From: Simmondsia chinensis
Taxonomy: Eukaryota > Streptophyta > Magnoliopsida > Caryophyllales > Simmondsiaceae
Length of the DNA: 64,000 nt
Direction of reading: 5' to 3'
Assembly: GCA_018398585.1 (NCBI GenBank)
Contig: JAGTTD010000008.1
Span: 2,492,501 to 2,556,500, forward strand
Translations under genes and position numbers: made by a program
In this document: piece by piece, positions 33,640 through 45,088 of the stretch
Numbering within the stretch: the first letter of the stretch is position 1
Layout: each line of letters opens with the position of its first letter
The notes under the pieces: generated by a model
What the model was told of the DNA's origin: nothing
Seen by the model: only the letters and a program-made list of their open reading frames with translations
Database searches by the model: none

Positions 33640-34285
33640 TTTCCCCCACGGGTCTATAGCTGGAAAATAAAATCGGGCTTAAGCTATAATAGTCCTAAAT
33701 CTGACATGCATCAACTCTTATGCTCTTTTAAAGGCAAAGCCTTTGGTGGGGTTACCAAGATGAAGAAGAAGTTAGGCCAAGCTTCGTCCCCCGTCAGATC
33801 TTAATGCATAGTACCTCTGTGGTGGATTACTTGGAGAGGTGCGAGCTGAGTATCAATTGGAGTGCTGGTGGCAAGTGGGTCCCGTTATAGAGAAAAGGTG
33901 TGGTTCTTAATTTTTTTTTTTTTTTTTTTTTTTGCAGAGTCTTGGATTACATGGTCCACTAGAAGTTTGATCGTGTTAGAAGGTTATGAGTGGGTTCAAA
34001 GTGCTTTTATTTTGGAGTGTTAAGTTGAATTTCGTTATTTGTTATAGGCGTCATATGACTTAACTACACAGATGAAAAGTGCCAGAAGCTGTAATTGTAT
34101 CAAGAGTTGGCAGAGGTGTAAGCGTCTAGGTTTTTAGTGCGTGTTGCTTCTGGTTTTGGCAGCCAGTTCTCTTTTTATTTTTTGTCCTGCTCTTATGGGC
34201 TTTTTTGAGCTCCCCTTCGGTAATTACGTTAGATTTTGTCTCGAGAGCTTTCTCTCAAATTATTAAAAAAAAAAAAAAAAAAAAA
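33640..34285 (+). mobile_element. L1-like deletion derivative
   Basis: Starts with a coding-like piece (LSYNSPKSDMHQLLCSFKGK ... MKKKLGQASSPVRS) homologous at DNA level to about 38950-39110. Then comes a 3' UTR shared with the copy at 38490-39475, ending tctcgagagctttctctc-aaattatt and poly(A). RT and endonuclease are missing. Confidence 0.55.
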
Positions 34286-34604
34286 TCTCCTTTGCCTCCA
34301 AATTGAATATCTAGCCTTTTTTTTTTCTGGAACAAATTTGACCATAAATTTAAAAATATTATATTGAAAAACTATCCAACGAGAACATTTAAATATTGAA
34401 CTTTTAAACTTTAAATAAGTAAAATGTTTTATAAATTTTTTGTTGAATAAATAAATTTATTTTTTAATTATAAATATTTTTAAAAAAATGAGAATTAGTG
34501 GGGGAGGGGGCATATGGTGTCCTCAAAAATGTTCGCGAGCTGGGGTTAGGGTTCAAGTGGGAGAAGGCCCATTTGTTTTTTTTTCTTATTAACCCAAAAA
34601 TACT

Positions 34605-34611
<7 letters not shown>

Positions 34612-34639
<28 letters not shown>
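34612..34639. repeat. (TA)n microsatellite
   Basis: Pure TA run. The sequence after it (ccattgcaatggacgactaa) resembles that after the TA run at 30491, so the two may lie in copies of one larger repeat. Confidence 0.85.
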
Positions 34640-34640
<1 letters not shown>

Positions 34641-34878
34641 CCCGGCTTTCCATTGCAATGGACGACTAAAATTTGTTGAATATTAAAAAAATAATTTACG
34701 TCCCATGTGGCAGTAAAAAAGAAGGGGTAAGGGAGGAAAATTATCTTTTTTTTTTTCAATACTCAACAAATCTTGGCAGTAAATTATTTTTTTAATGTCC
34801 AACAAATCTTTGCCATGCATTACAATAAAAGGCCAGGATTCGCCCCTTTCATGCTCTCACTCTCTCATAAGAACGCCA

Positions 34879-34912
<34 letters not shown>

Positions 34913-34943
34913 TATGAATAACAATACTAAATTAATTATTTTT

Positions 34944-35114
34944 GGGTAAATTACATATTGGTACATCGAGATTTAGTGTATTAATTTTTTAGCCGAAAAT
35001 TTTGGAAAATTTTATTAAATATATGGAAGTTTTGAATTAAAACATTATTTAATAAAGTTTGAGAACTAAATAATTAAAACAATATATCAGGTGACTAATG
35101 TATAACTTACCCTA
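34944..35114. repeat. Short MITE
   Basis: Inverted ends gggtaaattacatattggtac and (reversed) gggtaagttatacattagtc enclose about 130 non-coding bases. Confidence 0.5.
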
Positions 35115-35299
35115 TTTTGTAAATTAATAATTTTGGATTATATTCTTTTAAATTAGTAAAGAGAATACACTTTTCTTCTGTAAAGAGAGAAACCGACACT
35201 TGGGGGGAGGGAAGTGATGAGATTTAATCTGAACCGAAGCCCTTTTGCTTGAGAGGTTGAAAGACAAACCGCTATACCAGCACCTTGAGCTCATAATTT

Positions 35300-35690
35300 T
35301 TTGAGTTATTTACACAAAATTAAGGTCCTTTTACTTTGCACTCAATTCAATCTCTGTACTTTTCATTTTTTTCAATTTAGTCTTTATACAATTTAAATTA
35401 TGTCAATTCCCTCAGAGTAAAATATGTGTTAAATTGTTAATAAAATTTTTAATGATTTGGGGCATGGGTTCTGTTAAATTCAGTCAACATGTAGCAGATT
35501 ATTTGCATCTAACGTGATTGTACCTGTAAAAATTACATCAATAACTTAACTTGAATTTGACTAAAAAACTAAATTGAAACAATATGAATTATAAAAAGGA
35601 ACTAAATTAATATAATTAGAAATACAAGAATTAAATTGACATAATAAAAAAAATATAGTAAACCGACCCTAATTTTTTATTGTATACAAT
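35300..35690. repeat. Dispersed non-coding repeat, copy 1
   Basis: Shares order and words with 38200-38455: gagttatttaca, tttcaattt-gtc, atgtcaatt, ttaaattgttaataaaattt, ttgcatctaac, ggactaaattgacat. No coding frame. Likely a MITE type common in plants. Positions 35200-35290 just before it have a reverse-strand tRNA-like stretch. Confidence 0.45.
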
Positions 35691-35867
35691 TGATATACAA
35701 TTTCTAAGGTACAAGCACTGGGCCATGGTGTGCCAGGGGGTCACCCCACAGCCCCATGTTACATTAATTTGTATTTCTTTGTCATTTTTTTGTCATCCAT
35801 ACTTACTTACAATCTTACACTCCCTTTTTACTTGATTTTTATAAATATTTTTTCATTTTTTTCTTTC

Positions 35868-35982
35868 GGGTCGGGAGTCTTCGGAAACAGCCTTCATTCA
35901 AGGTAAAACTCTGTAGGGGTAAGGCTGTTTTCCGGTCTTGGCGGGAGTAGTTTTGTCACTGGATTTGCTGCTGTTGTTGTGA
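35868..35982 (+). mobile_element. Tail-only RTE LINE/SINE copy
   Basis: tcttcggaaacagccttcat, ggggtaaggctgttttccgg, and a ttgctgctgttgttg end. Duplication not resolved. Confidence 0.65.
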
Positions 35983-35984
35983 AA

Positions 35985-38190
35985 TATTAACTTTGTATTA
36001 TATTATCATTTTCGTATTGTCTTCATTTATTTATGTCTTTCTTTCTTTTAGGCACTGAGCTTGCTGTTGGTGTGATGGTGAGATAATGTCTAGATGGATG
36101 GTTACGAAAAGTCGCAAATTATTCTATGAAAGTGTAAAAAAGATTGAAACAATCAATATAAAGATTTGCGCAGAAACTCTTTCCTCAACCAGAAGGAAAA
36201 ATCACGAAACCCAAATGAGTGCTGTGAAATATCAGTACTGCCTCAGAAAATACTTACCCCGGCATTAGTGTACTTGAGTGTTGCAATATGAAAGAGCCTT
36301 GAATTGATCTTTCACGAGGTGATGTCTAAAGTTTCCAACTTTATCGTTTTAGTTATTATTATATGTTTACCAAACAAAACTGATGAGTCGAGAAACGACG
36401 TTGTTTTATATAATGAGGTATGTGATCCAAAATAATTTGAGGTAAGCAAGCATCAAGGGCGGTGTTGCCAAAAGATCAAACAATCAAACTCGAGATGGTT
36501 ACTTGGAGCATCATGAAAGGACAGTCACTCATGCTCGAGGAAATTACCTAGAGGGTTACAAAGAGATGAGAGCCTCAGGCATGGCTATGGATAAGTTAGG
36601 AGACACAGGAAAGAAGGCCACTGACCCCAAACATATTCTATTTTTAGTAGAGTCCCAACAAATTATGAAAAAGCTCGAGCTTAGAATTATGCTTGCATGA
36701 AATTCGGAGCCGTAGTTAATTTCTAGAGTTTATAAATAAGAGAACTGAAGCTTAGCAAAGGGTTTCACAACCACGTCACAAACTCTACGGTTTGTCTTCA
36801 TGCACACTGCGCTTATCTTTCTTGTCCTTTGCTATAGGAATAGTCGTAATTGTCGCTTCCATTTGCTTCTGCAAATACAATCAGAGTATTGGAAATGGTG
36901 TTCAAGAAGGTATACCTTGTATGCTTTCGTCCATAGTCACCTGCAATCATTCCCATAGTGAATTCAACTTGTGTCATTGGTCCAGTGATTTTACGGCCAA
37001 ACATTGAGCTTGAATGAGTTGAACTTCGAATGTTGATTGAATTTGGTTCACTCGATGTTTCTCTTATTAAAATTGAGATTTATTGAGTTAATTTGAGTTA
37101 TAATTTCAAACCGAGCACCAGATTCAATCAAGCTCAAGATAGGCAGTCGATCCATTGCAATTCCCAGCTCTTGAGCGTTTGAGGTCATGTGTCTAAGGAG
37201 TGTCCTACATCGCTCCACCTCAACTACCACTCAAGTTGGATCCATATCTTTTATTATGATCTAGTAAACCATATTCGTTGAATTATTCTTAATCGGACCA
37301 CTAGCAGGATCCACGCTAATTACAAATCGAAGTCAAATACACAAAAAATACCAAAAATATAAATATTTAATAAGTGTTTCATGGAGGTTAATCTTGAATT
37401 ATCAAAAAGTTGTCAATCACACGCGGTTCAAACTTATATTGCACTGCACACGCTAGTAATCATGTCAAATCCTTTTTCCAAGTCTGTTACATACCTTAAA
37501 AAGCTAAAACGACGTCCACAAACTTAGATATAAGGCACAATACTATAAATTATGTATATTTAAGTACATTTGACAAAAGAGGAGATCCAACTTATATATT
37601 TATAAATTTGTACGTCTCTCAAATTATCTACATATTATATAGTGTTCTCAAAATATAGCTTACAGATAGATATATTTAATGTTAAATTTTACTTTAGTAT
37701 AAATAATATCCTAATAATATTATACTGGATATTATATTGATATACGAACCGGCCAATGATTTTACATTATAACAAATCCAAAATACAAATTCGTACATGA
37801 AAAACATGATAAAAAGAAATTCATCATATATACATTTTTAATCATATATATCAACTTCTTTTATAAATAATAATTCTTTTTCTTTAATCATTAAAAAATA
37901 TTTCTTTTTTCATCATTACATAATAATTCTTTGTTTGGAAATCTATGCACGATCTCTCGCCTTTGACGTTTTGAACAAAAAAAAAAAAAAAATAATAATA
38001 ATATATAAGCGCATGATTCTAAATAGATATCGGTGAATTAGTTAATAATTATTCATTTTTTTTTTATAATTAAAGAAATAACTTCCAATATAAAACTAAT
38101 GCATCTATCGAAACAGAGCTCAGAAAAAAAGAACTTAATAATTATTCATTTTGATATCATAACGTTGTTCATTGCTTCTTGATTTAATTC
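35985..38190. other. No gene recognised
   Basis: AT-rich DNA with short open frames (for example 36503-36700 and 36792-37007) that match no family I recognise and have no gene-like context. Possibly worn retroelement interior. Confidence 0.4.
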
Positions 38191-38199
38191 TGCACTTTC

Positions 38200-38455
38200 A
38201 TTTTTTATTGAGTTATTTACATTAAAGATTCCCGTACTTTGCTAATTGTGTTCTTGTACTTTCAATTTTGTCAATTTAATCTATGTACTAATTATACGTG
38301 TCAATTTGGTCCTCAGGGTAAGATTTATATTAAATTGTTGATAAAATTTTAGTAGTTCAACCATGGATTGAGGTTAAATTGAGTAGGTGGGTGGACATCA
38401 GTTGCATCTAACTTAATTTTAATTTGATTATGGGACTAAATTGACATGGTATAAA
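38200..38455. repeat. Dispersed non-coding repeat, copy 2
   Basis: Counterpart of 35300-35690: gagttatttacattaaa, ttaaattgttgataaaattt, ttgcatctaacttaa, ggactaaattgacatgg. No coding frame. Confidence 0.45.
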
Positions 38456-38489
38456 ATAGTAGAGAGATTATATTCATGTAATGTAAAAA

Positions 38490-39475
38490 CTATTATTGAC
38501 AGGGCAGTGGGGGTGATGGAGCTGGTGATGTCGTGGGTGCACCCCCTACTTTGGGCGGTTCGCTTGCTTCCACGGATTCTCCTCAAAGCCCTCATAATGT
38601 TGATTCTAAGGATGCCCTTGAAGTGGTTAAGGATGTAAATCTAAATCCTGGTGCAGAGACGAAGGCCAATAATAGTGTTGATAAGATGGTTGTTGCTGAG
38701 GTGTTGGGTGGAGATGTTGTGCATGAGGCTGATACTGTCGATGATTTTCCAGCTTATGTAGGCCAGGAGCATATTGAGGGCTTTATGGATCTTAAGCGCA
38801 ACCGTTTTGATCCGACGGTGGACCGCATTGCCAATTCTGAGGACCGTCAAACCACTCATCTGCCTCCTGGTGTAATTGGTCCTGCACTCTGTACTGGTTT
38901 GTCCTCTGTTGAGCCTTCCTCTACCCTCAAACAGGTCTGTAGGGCATAGGACATGGGATGGGCCTTAATTATGATTTTCATGAGTCTGACATGCATCGAC
39001 TTTTTTTGTTCTTTTGAAGCTAAGATCGTGGCAGGATTACCTAGAAGTAGAAGAAGAAGTCAGGTTATGCTTTGTCCCTCGTCAAAACTTGACGTCACTG
39101 TTGCTCTATGGTGGATTATTTGGGGGCGGTGCAAGCTATGCATCGTCAGGAGTACTCGTGGCAAGTCCAGAAAAGGTGTGGCCCTCTAAGTATCGACTAA
39201 AGTCATGGATTATTTGGTTGACTAGTTGTTTGATCATATTAGTGAGGAACGAGTTTGGTTTGTTTTCATTTTAGAGCGTTCAGTTTTGGTATTTATTTCT
39301 TTGTGCCATAGGGCTTAGTGCTTTAAGAGTTTCTGCTGATTTAGGACTTTAAGCTTTTAGATTTAAGAGTTATTTCTCTTCTATTTTTGTCCCGCTTTTG
39401 TGGACTTTTTCAAGCTCAACTTTTGTGGGTACGCCAGTTTGTATCGAGAGTTTTTCTCTAATTATCAAAAAAAAT
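38490..39475 (+). mobile_element. L1-like deletion derivative with ORF1-like remnant
   Basis: The open stretch 38533-38949 (138 codons; Ser/Pro/Asp-rich, MGAPPTLGGSLASTDSPQSP ... VCRA) resembles the low-complexity spacer of plant L1 gag-like ORFs. DNA from about 38950 to 39200 is homologous to 33660-33900. The 3' UTR ends cgagagtttttctctaattatc and poly(A). There is no RT or endonuclease. Confidence 0.5.
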
Positions 39476-39602
39476 AATGCGAATTACAAATAATAAGAGC
39501 CACAAAGTTATTTTAAAAATTATAATTTTGCTTTATAATAATAATTTTTACCTTGATAATAATATTATCGTATTATATTATATATAGAAATGTAATTTTT
39601 GG

Positions 39603-40115
39603 GGGGCTTAAAATAAAAACTTTTTTTGCAATATAGTACAATTTGAAAAAAAAAATTAGAAAAGTGGTATGATTTGAAAAATGTTTAGCAAAATGGGATA
39701 ATTTCTTGTAAATGGCTGGTTGCATACCAAACCAAAAGTCGTGCAGAGGAGGTCTGGTTCCTTTGCTGCTGTACGTGAAGAATAATGGAGGTGTTGATAG
39801 TTGCACGCCATCCTGCAGGTCGTGCAACGACCAACAAGAGAGCTACACATAAACTAATGGAGGGGGGTCGTTGCACGCCCTCCGGCATGTCGTGCAACGA
39901 CCTGGGGGCCGCATCTCGGGTTGCACGACGTGCCGCTCGGCGTGCAACAGGTCCGGCACCTGGGCTGTCATTTTTCTCCTTTGCACGACTTTTGATTTGG
40001 CGTGCAACCAGCCATCTGCAGTAAATCGTCCCATTTTACTAAATATTTTTTAAACCATACCACTTTTTTAAATTTTTTTCAAATTGTACTATATTACAAA
40101 AAAAAGTCTAAAATA
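39603..40115. repeat. Foldback element with ttgcacg hairpin units
   Basis: Long inverted arms (about 39603-39750 and 39975-40115) share aatatagtacaatttgaaaa, aaaagtggtatg, aaaatggga, atggctggttgca and caaaagtcgtgca. The core (39795-39960) holds several gttgcacg-cc / gg-cgtgcaac pairs, each able to form a hairpin. No coding frame is conserved. Could be a foldback transposon or MULE-like MITE. Confidence 0.75.
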
Positions 40116-40271
40116 AATGTGTAATGGGGATGGGACGTAGAGGCAGGGCAGTTTGACATTGCTGACCAGTCACCGACCCAGTCCGTTGCCTCTTCTTTTG
40201 TGCACTAAAAAAAATGCTACATAATATACTTTAAGTATATTGTTATTTTTATCATTCAAAAATGTTTTAAA

Positions 40272-40525
40272 TAAGGTATCAAATATGTCGTGTCGTGTTG
40301 TTTTTATATTTGTGTTATGCGAGAAGTTTTAGATAAGGGATCAACCCCAATCCGACCCGTTTATTAAACGTGTTAGATACTATCAATCTTTATCCAATTT
40401 AATTATTAAACGGATAATCTACTGGTTACCCATTTAATTATTTAGGCTATTTTTTTTTATTAAATGCTAGTTTTCAACTTACAAACGTGGTAATAATACA
40501 CTTCATCATTGATACTATTAACTCC

Positions 40526-40580
<55 letters not shown>

Positions 40581-40794
40581 TAACAATAGTATATCACTCA
40601 AATCCCTAACATAGTTATATAAACGAGTCAATCGTGTCGAAAACGGGTTACACGGGTCACACCCAAATTCAACCCAATTACCTAAACAGGTTAAACGAGT
40701 CAACCCAAATTTAACCCGGCTTCCAAAACCCCCGACCCAAATCCACTATCTTCGTGTCATGTTATCATGGTGCTGTTAGATTTTGCCAACCCTA
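40272..40794. repeat. hAT-like MITE, family 1 copy 2 (523 bp)
   Basis: Ends taaggtatcaaatatgtcg and (reversed) tagggttggcaaaatctaac. Internal motifs match 12431-13003. It contains a (TA)n(GT)n run at 40528-40575. Confidence 0.7.
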
Positions 40795-40938
40795 CCTTTA
40801 GAGCACTCCCAACGTTCATTCATATGAAATTCAATGTGCAATTCAAACCTGGGAGATTAGAAAAGGCTTGGACCCTCTTATAATAGTTCTAAGTACGGAA
40901 TCATTAAAACTTTTGTGCCATTAACAGTGGTCTGTAGG

Positions 40939-41485
40939 TAGGGGTGGTAAATGTGTCGTGTTGTGCCGTGTTCGTGGTCGTGTTATGTGAAGGCTCTTAG
41001 AAATGAAGCCGACCCGAACCCGACCCATTTATTATATGGGTTAGGAACCCTCAACCCTAACCCGACCCGATTATTAAACGGGTAACCCACAGATTACTCA
41101 TTTAATAATAACTGTTATTTTTTTTCAATAAATGCTTTTTTCTAACTTATAAACATGTCAATAATACACCTAATTGTTGATACTAGCAATAAATATACGA
41201 CTTATTTATAATAAATTGTCAAATTAACATTACTAAATATATTTAAATTATCTTATGTGGAATAGGTTACCCAAAATTTATATATAATAACAATAATGGA
41301 CCATTCAAATACCAACATAATTATATAAATAGGTCAAGCAGGTTAAAAACAGGTTAAATGGGTCAAACCCAAATATCTATACTGGTTAAACGGGTCGACC
41401 CAAATTCAACCTAGTTTCAAAAACCCCAACCCAAACCCGCTATCTTTGTATCATTATCATGCCATGTCAAATTTTGCCAGGTCTA
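40939..41485. repeat. hAT-like MITE, family 1 copy 3 (547 bp)
   Basis: Ends taggggtggtaaatgtgtcg and (reversed) tagacctggcaaaatttgac, flanked by 8-bp duplications tctgtagg and tctatagg (one mismatch). It lies 144 bp from copy 2, in the same orientation. Confidence 0.8.
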
Positions 41486-41849
41486 TCTATAGGTGCTCAT
41501 ATTAGAACGAGGATGAAATAACACTCCCAATTTGAATCATTTCTAAAGATGGCAAAATTTGTCAAATTTGTTGAGAAAAGGGGAAGAAAAACGAAAAGGA
41601 GAGTCATTAGCCATTTGACTCTGGGTGTTGTGGCCACTGGGGCAAAGTGTGTCTTTATTGATATATTCGCGTATTAGGTCAGGGATGGGAGGTACATGCT
41701 TTAAAGCGAGCTCAATATCTTGTCTGTTAATCTGCCCTTACTTGCATCATCTATGGTTGCCCATACGAGCCTCTGAGTATTGATAACAGAAGAGGTGTAA
41801 TTCGAAAGTTGGAGCCAATGAGACAAGCACTACAAAACCCATGGGAACT

Positions 41850-42118
41850 ATCTATGGCCTGGTTCTTTTCCTGGTTTTTTTGTTTCGGTGTGTGTTGTTC
41901 TATTGTTCCTCTCGGTTTGTTTATCTTTTCTGGTGTGGCTTTAGGGTTACGGTGAGAGTTTGTCCATTTTTTGTTTCTGCGTGTATTGGATAGTTAGTTA
42001 CGACTTTCGTAGGTGTTTCTTGTTATTTTTCCCTTTCCCGCACTGTATGTGCTCTTTTTGGATCTCTCCATAAGATGCTAGTTTTATATTACGAGTTTTC
42101 CTCGCTAATTATCGAAAA
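41850..42118 (+). mobile_element. L1-like 3' end with poly(A)
   Basis: A T/G-rich 3' UTR ending gctagttttatattacgag and cctcgctaattatcgaaaaaaa. No coding part. Positions 41494-41849 show nothing recognisable. Confidence 0.5.
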
Positions 42119-42186
42119 AAATCATTGAAAAATCCAACTGAAATGTCTTTATAAAATATACATTAATTCAATTAACTTTTTACACC

Positions 42187-42610
42187 AAAAAGGGGATTTT
42201 ACTGAAAATCACCAAAATTTTAGGTACATTTTTAGAAAATCACCTAAATTTTTTATTTTTTAAAGTCACACCTAAACTTTCTAAAATTTTTTAATGTCAC
42301 ACCTTAATGTGACACCGTCAATATTCATTAATTTTTGTTGCCATAACATTTTAAAAAATAAAATTTTAAATTATAAAAAGTATATTTAAAATAATTTTTA
42401 AGTATTTAAAATTTATTTTAAATGTAAATTCAAAAAAATTTAAATTATAATTTTTTTTTTCAAAAGCTATGTCAGCAAAATTTAACTCAAATTAATAACG
42501 TTAACATTAAGGTGTGACATTGAAAAGTTTTGATGTAACTTTAAAAAATTAAAAAGTTCAGATAATTTTTTAAAACCGCATCTAAAATTTATACGATTCT
42601 GAGTAAAAAA
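42187..42610. repeat. MITE with about 120-bp inverted arms
   Basis: Left arm ttactgaaaatcaccaaaat ... ttttaatgtcacacctt. Right arm, reversed, ttactcagaatcgtataaat ... tcaatgtcacacctt. The centre is AT-rich. A half copy of the right arm lies at about 45705-45870. Confidence 0.65.
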
Positions 42611-42804
42611 AACTCAATAAAAAAAGAAAAATGAGTGGAAATAACACTGAGGAGAGTATCAATATTTTCGACATAGGGAATCCAACACTAACAGTCAAAT
42701 TTTTGTGAGGGGATATGCTGCATCTTTTTCTATTATCCGCCGAGATTCCTGCTTCTTCTTCTTCCTATTTCACGACATTTCTGCATAACGTAAGGTTTTG
42801 TTTT

Positions 42805-43060
42805 TTTGACAATTAGCGAGAAAGTCGCATCATAAAACAAGTTACTCATACAAGCAAGAACTTAACGGGAATAAGAATAAAAAAGCAACAGACAACCAAC
42901 AAAACAAAAATACAGGGCCAAAAAAACGAACAGGAAAAAATAATAATCTGTCTGACTGGATGAGACCCGGTTTAGGAGAAGACGTCGAACCGTATCAAAG
43001 CTGGGGAGAGATTGACAGGGGTTAGGTCCAACTACAACCCGACTCCATCCTTGTAAAAAA
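42805..43060 (-). mobile_element. L1-like 3' end
   Basis: Left edge gacaattagcgagaaagtcg is the inverse of the L1-like terminus. An A-rich segment follows, then ggttaggtccaactacaacc. The counterpart at 25160-25440 has gttaggtccaccaagagc at the same place. Confidence 0.5.
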
Positions 43061-43518
43061 GCTTAACCGTATCAAAATTATCACTATTATATGTACATTG
43101 GCTCTTTCTCATATTCCTTGTTTATCCTTTTAAGTAGTGGTTGTAGTTGTTTAGCGCCTATTGCTTGTTTTTGGGACAATCATGTAATCCTCTTTACTCT
43201 GGTATGTTTTGTTTTTGCCTATATTTTGATCCCGGTTTTGATACAAATTGATTTAGGTTTCGTTTGTACGAGGTATATGTTTTATACTTATGTATTGCGG
43301 TTTTGTTACTAAAAGCATGAGAATTGTGCATGACATGCATCTTGAATATGCATTTTTATTTTTCTGTTTATAAAGATGTATATATTGATTGTTAATAATA
43401 TAGTAAAATACGTAATGTCTGTTTTGAAATTAATAAATTTTAAGTACAATGTATAGAATAAGTACGAGTAATATACACGTTTCAAATCTAATGGACATTT
43501 ACTTTAGGGGATATATTA
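43061..43518. other. No feature recognised
   Basis: AT-rich. One 73-codon open frame (43091-43312) is hydrophobic but has no recognisable family and lies among repeats. Confidence 0.35.
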
Positions 43519-43531
43519 GAGTATTAAATCA

Positions 43532-43794
43532 AGGGTTCATCTACCAGGCACTAGGGCACCGGATCCCATTAGAACTTCGAAGTTAAGCGTTCTTGGGCGA
43601 AAGTAGTACCAGGATAGGTGACTTTCTGGGAAGTCCTGGTGTTGCCAACCCTATAAGGTTGATGGTCCTCGGAAACAGCCTTTAAGCAGGGTTACACCCT
43701 GAAGGGATAAGGCTGCTTACATCCACCCCCCAGACCTTGCTTAGGCGAGAGCCCTTGAGACATAGTGTCTGTTATTATTGTTATTATTGTATTG
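43532..43794 (+). mobile_element. 5S rRNA-derived SINE with RTE tail, copy B (best preserved)
   Basis: Positions 43532-43651 align end to end with plant 5S rRNA: ctaccaggcactagggcac, cggatcccattagaacttcg, agttaagcgttcttgggcg, gtagtaccaggataggtgac, tgggaagtcctggtgttgcc. The A-box and C-box regions each differ from the usual 5S gene by only one or two bases. Positions 43655-43770 are the complete RTE-type tail (tcctcggaaacagcctttaa; gataaggctgcttacatcca; cagaccttgcttaggcgag), then ttattg repeats. A perfect 13-bp duplication gagtattaaatca (43519-43531 and 43795-43807) marks the ends. Confidence 0.93.
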
Positions 43795-44270
43795 GAGTAT
43801 TAAATCAGTTATAAATCTTTACCGATTAATTTAAACTTTAAAAATGAAGTTGGTATGAATTTTTTTATAAATCTAGTTTTCCACTCTAACAATTAAATTA
43901 AATATTTGGATTTGGATTAAATTAATAAAAATATATATTCAACGGTAAAGGGTCGAACTATTCCGCCCGCAATGGTTCTTCGATTACTGTGCTCGTATAG
44001 TATGGTCCAAAACTCGTTTGGTCACCGAAGAATTGAATTCCTACAGTAAATCGTATATTTTAGGTATTTATTTTCTTTGTTAATTTTTTAAAAAGTAGTA
44101 TAAAAATATTTGGTTATCCAAATAAGAAATAGAACTTCATGAGAATTTAATTTTTGTATTTTGTTTGATTGATACAATACTTTCTATGAAATACAATTAA
44201 AATTACTATTATACCCATATCTAATCTTCTAACATCATTGATAGAGAGAATAATAGTTAAACTTGTCATA

Positions 44271-44508
44271 AAAAAAGGAACATACCCAATGCCTCAAAGG
44301 CTTCCGCCTACGCAGGGTTTGGGGGACGGATGTACGTAGCATTCTCCCTTCAAGGTGTTAACCTGAAGACATGCTGTTTTTCAGTACCTCCAACCTAAGG
44401 GTGAGGATTTCTCAGGAGGTCACCCATCCTGGTACTACTCTCACCCAAGCACACTTAACTTCGGAGTTCTAATGGGATCCGGTGACGGCGTGATGGTGCC
44501 ATCTTTGG
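44271..44508 (-). mobile_element. 5S rRNA-derived SINE with RTE tail, copy C
   Basis: The reverse strand runs from the 5S part (44508-44400; caccggatcccattagaac, cgaagttaagtgtgcttggg, gtagtaccaggatgggtgac, tcctgagaaatcctcac) into the tail (44390-44285; gagaatgctacgtacatccg). A short A-run ends it on the + strand left edge. A 20-bp duplication with one mismatch flanks it: taatagttaaacttgtcata (44251-44270) and taatagataaacttgtcata (44509-44528). It shares the accaggat change with copy B. Confidence 0.92.
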
Positions 44509-45088
44509 TAATAGATAAACTTGTCATAATTACAAATTAAAAAGGGTAGAATTGTCACATGGATTAAAAGTAATGAAGAAAGTAGAACTTACCTAGGGAT
44601 TAGGTAAGTTACTTCCCTATTTTGAAGCAATTAGAACTTAGATAGGAATTCTAACTTTCCACATCATACCTAGTTCCAGCATACCAAACAGGACCTAAAA
44701 ACGACACTTCTCATAAATTAAAACTTCCCTCATCTATTTCTCGCATATCAAACGAGGCTTTAGAAAATTAAATAATCAATAAGTATACTTTTTTATATAT
44801 TATATTACGAATTTTCCCTATTTATTGGGAAAATACTTTATTTTTATATCAGGTTTAAGTATCACATAATATACTAACAGCTATTTATAGTGTTATTTTT
44901 CTAAATATTCATAAATTTTTAAAATATCTTGAATTTTTAAAATACAGTATAACCTCGATAAACTAATACCCTTGGGACTATAAAAATTTATTAATTAATC
45001 GAGATATTACTTAGAGCATCGGTCTCAAGTTTGGACCTGCCAAAAATATTATTTAATCGAGTTATATTTTATCTTAAAATTATTTTAC

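Noticed and set aside
36503..36700. 65-codon frame resembling a gag-like protein
   Set aside because: Too short, no zinc knuckle or conserved motif, and no start or splice context.
39795..39960. CRISPR-like array
   Set aside because: The repeats are inverted pairs with no regular spacers, no cas genes, and the genome is plant nuclear.
40528..40575. Regulatory element
   Set aside because: Simple (TA)n(GT)n microsatellite inside a MITE.
43532..43794. Cassandra TRIM (5S-containing LTRs)
   Set aside because: No second LTR, primer site or 5-bp duplication; the 5S part is followed by an RTE-type TTG tail and duplications are 13-23 bp.
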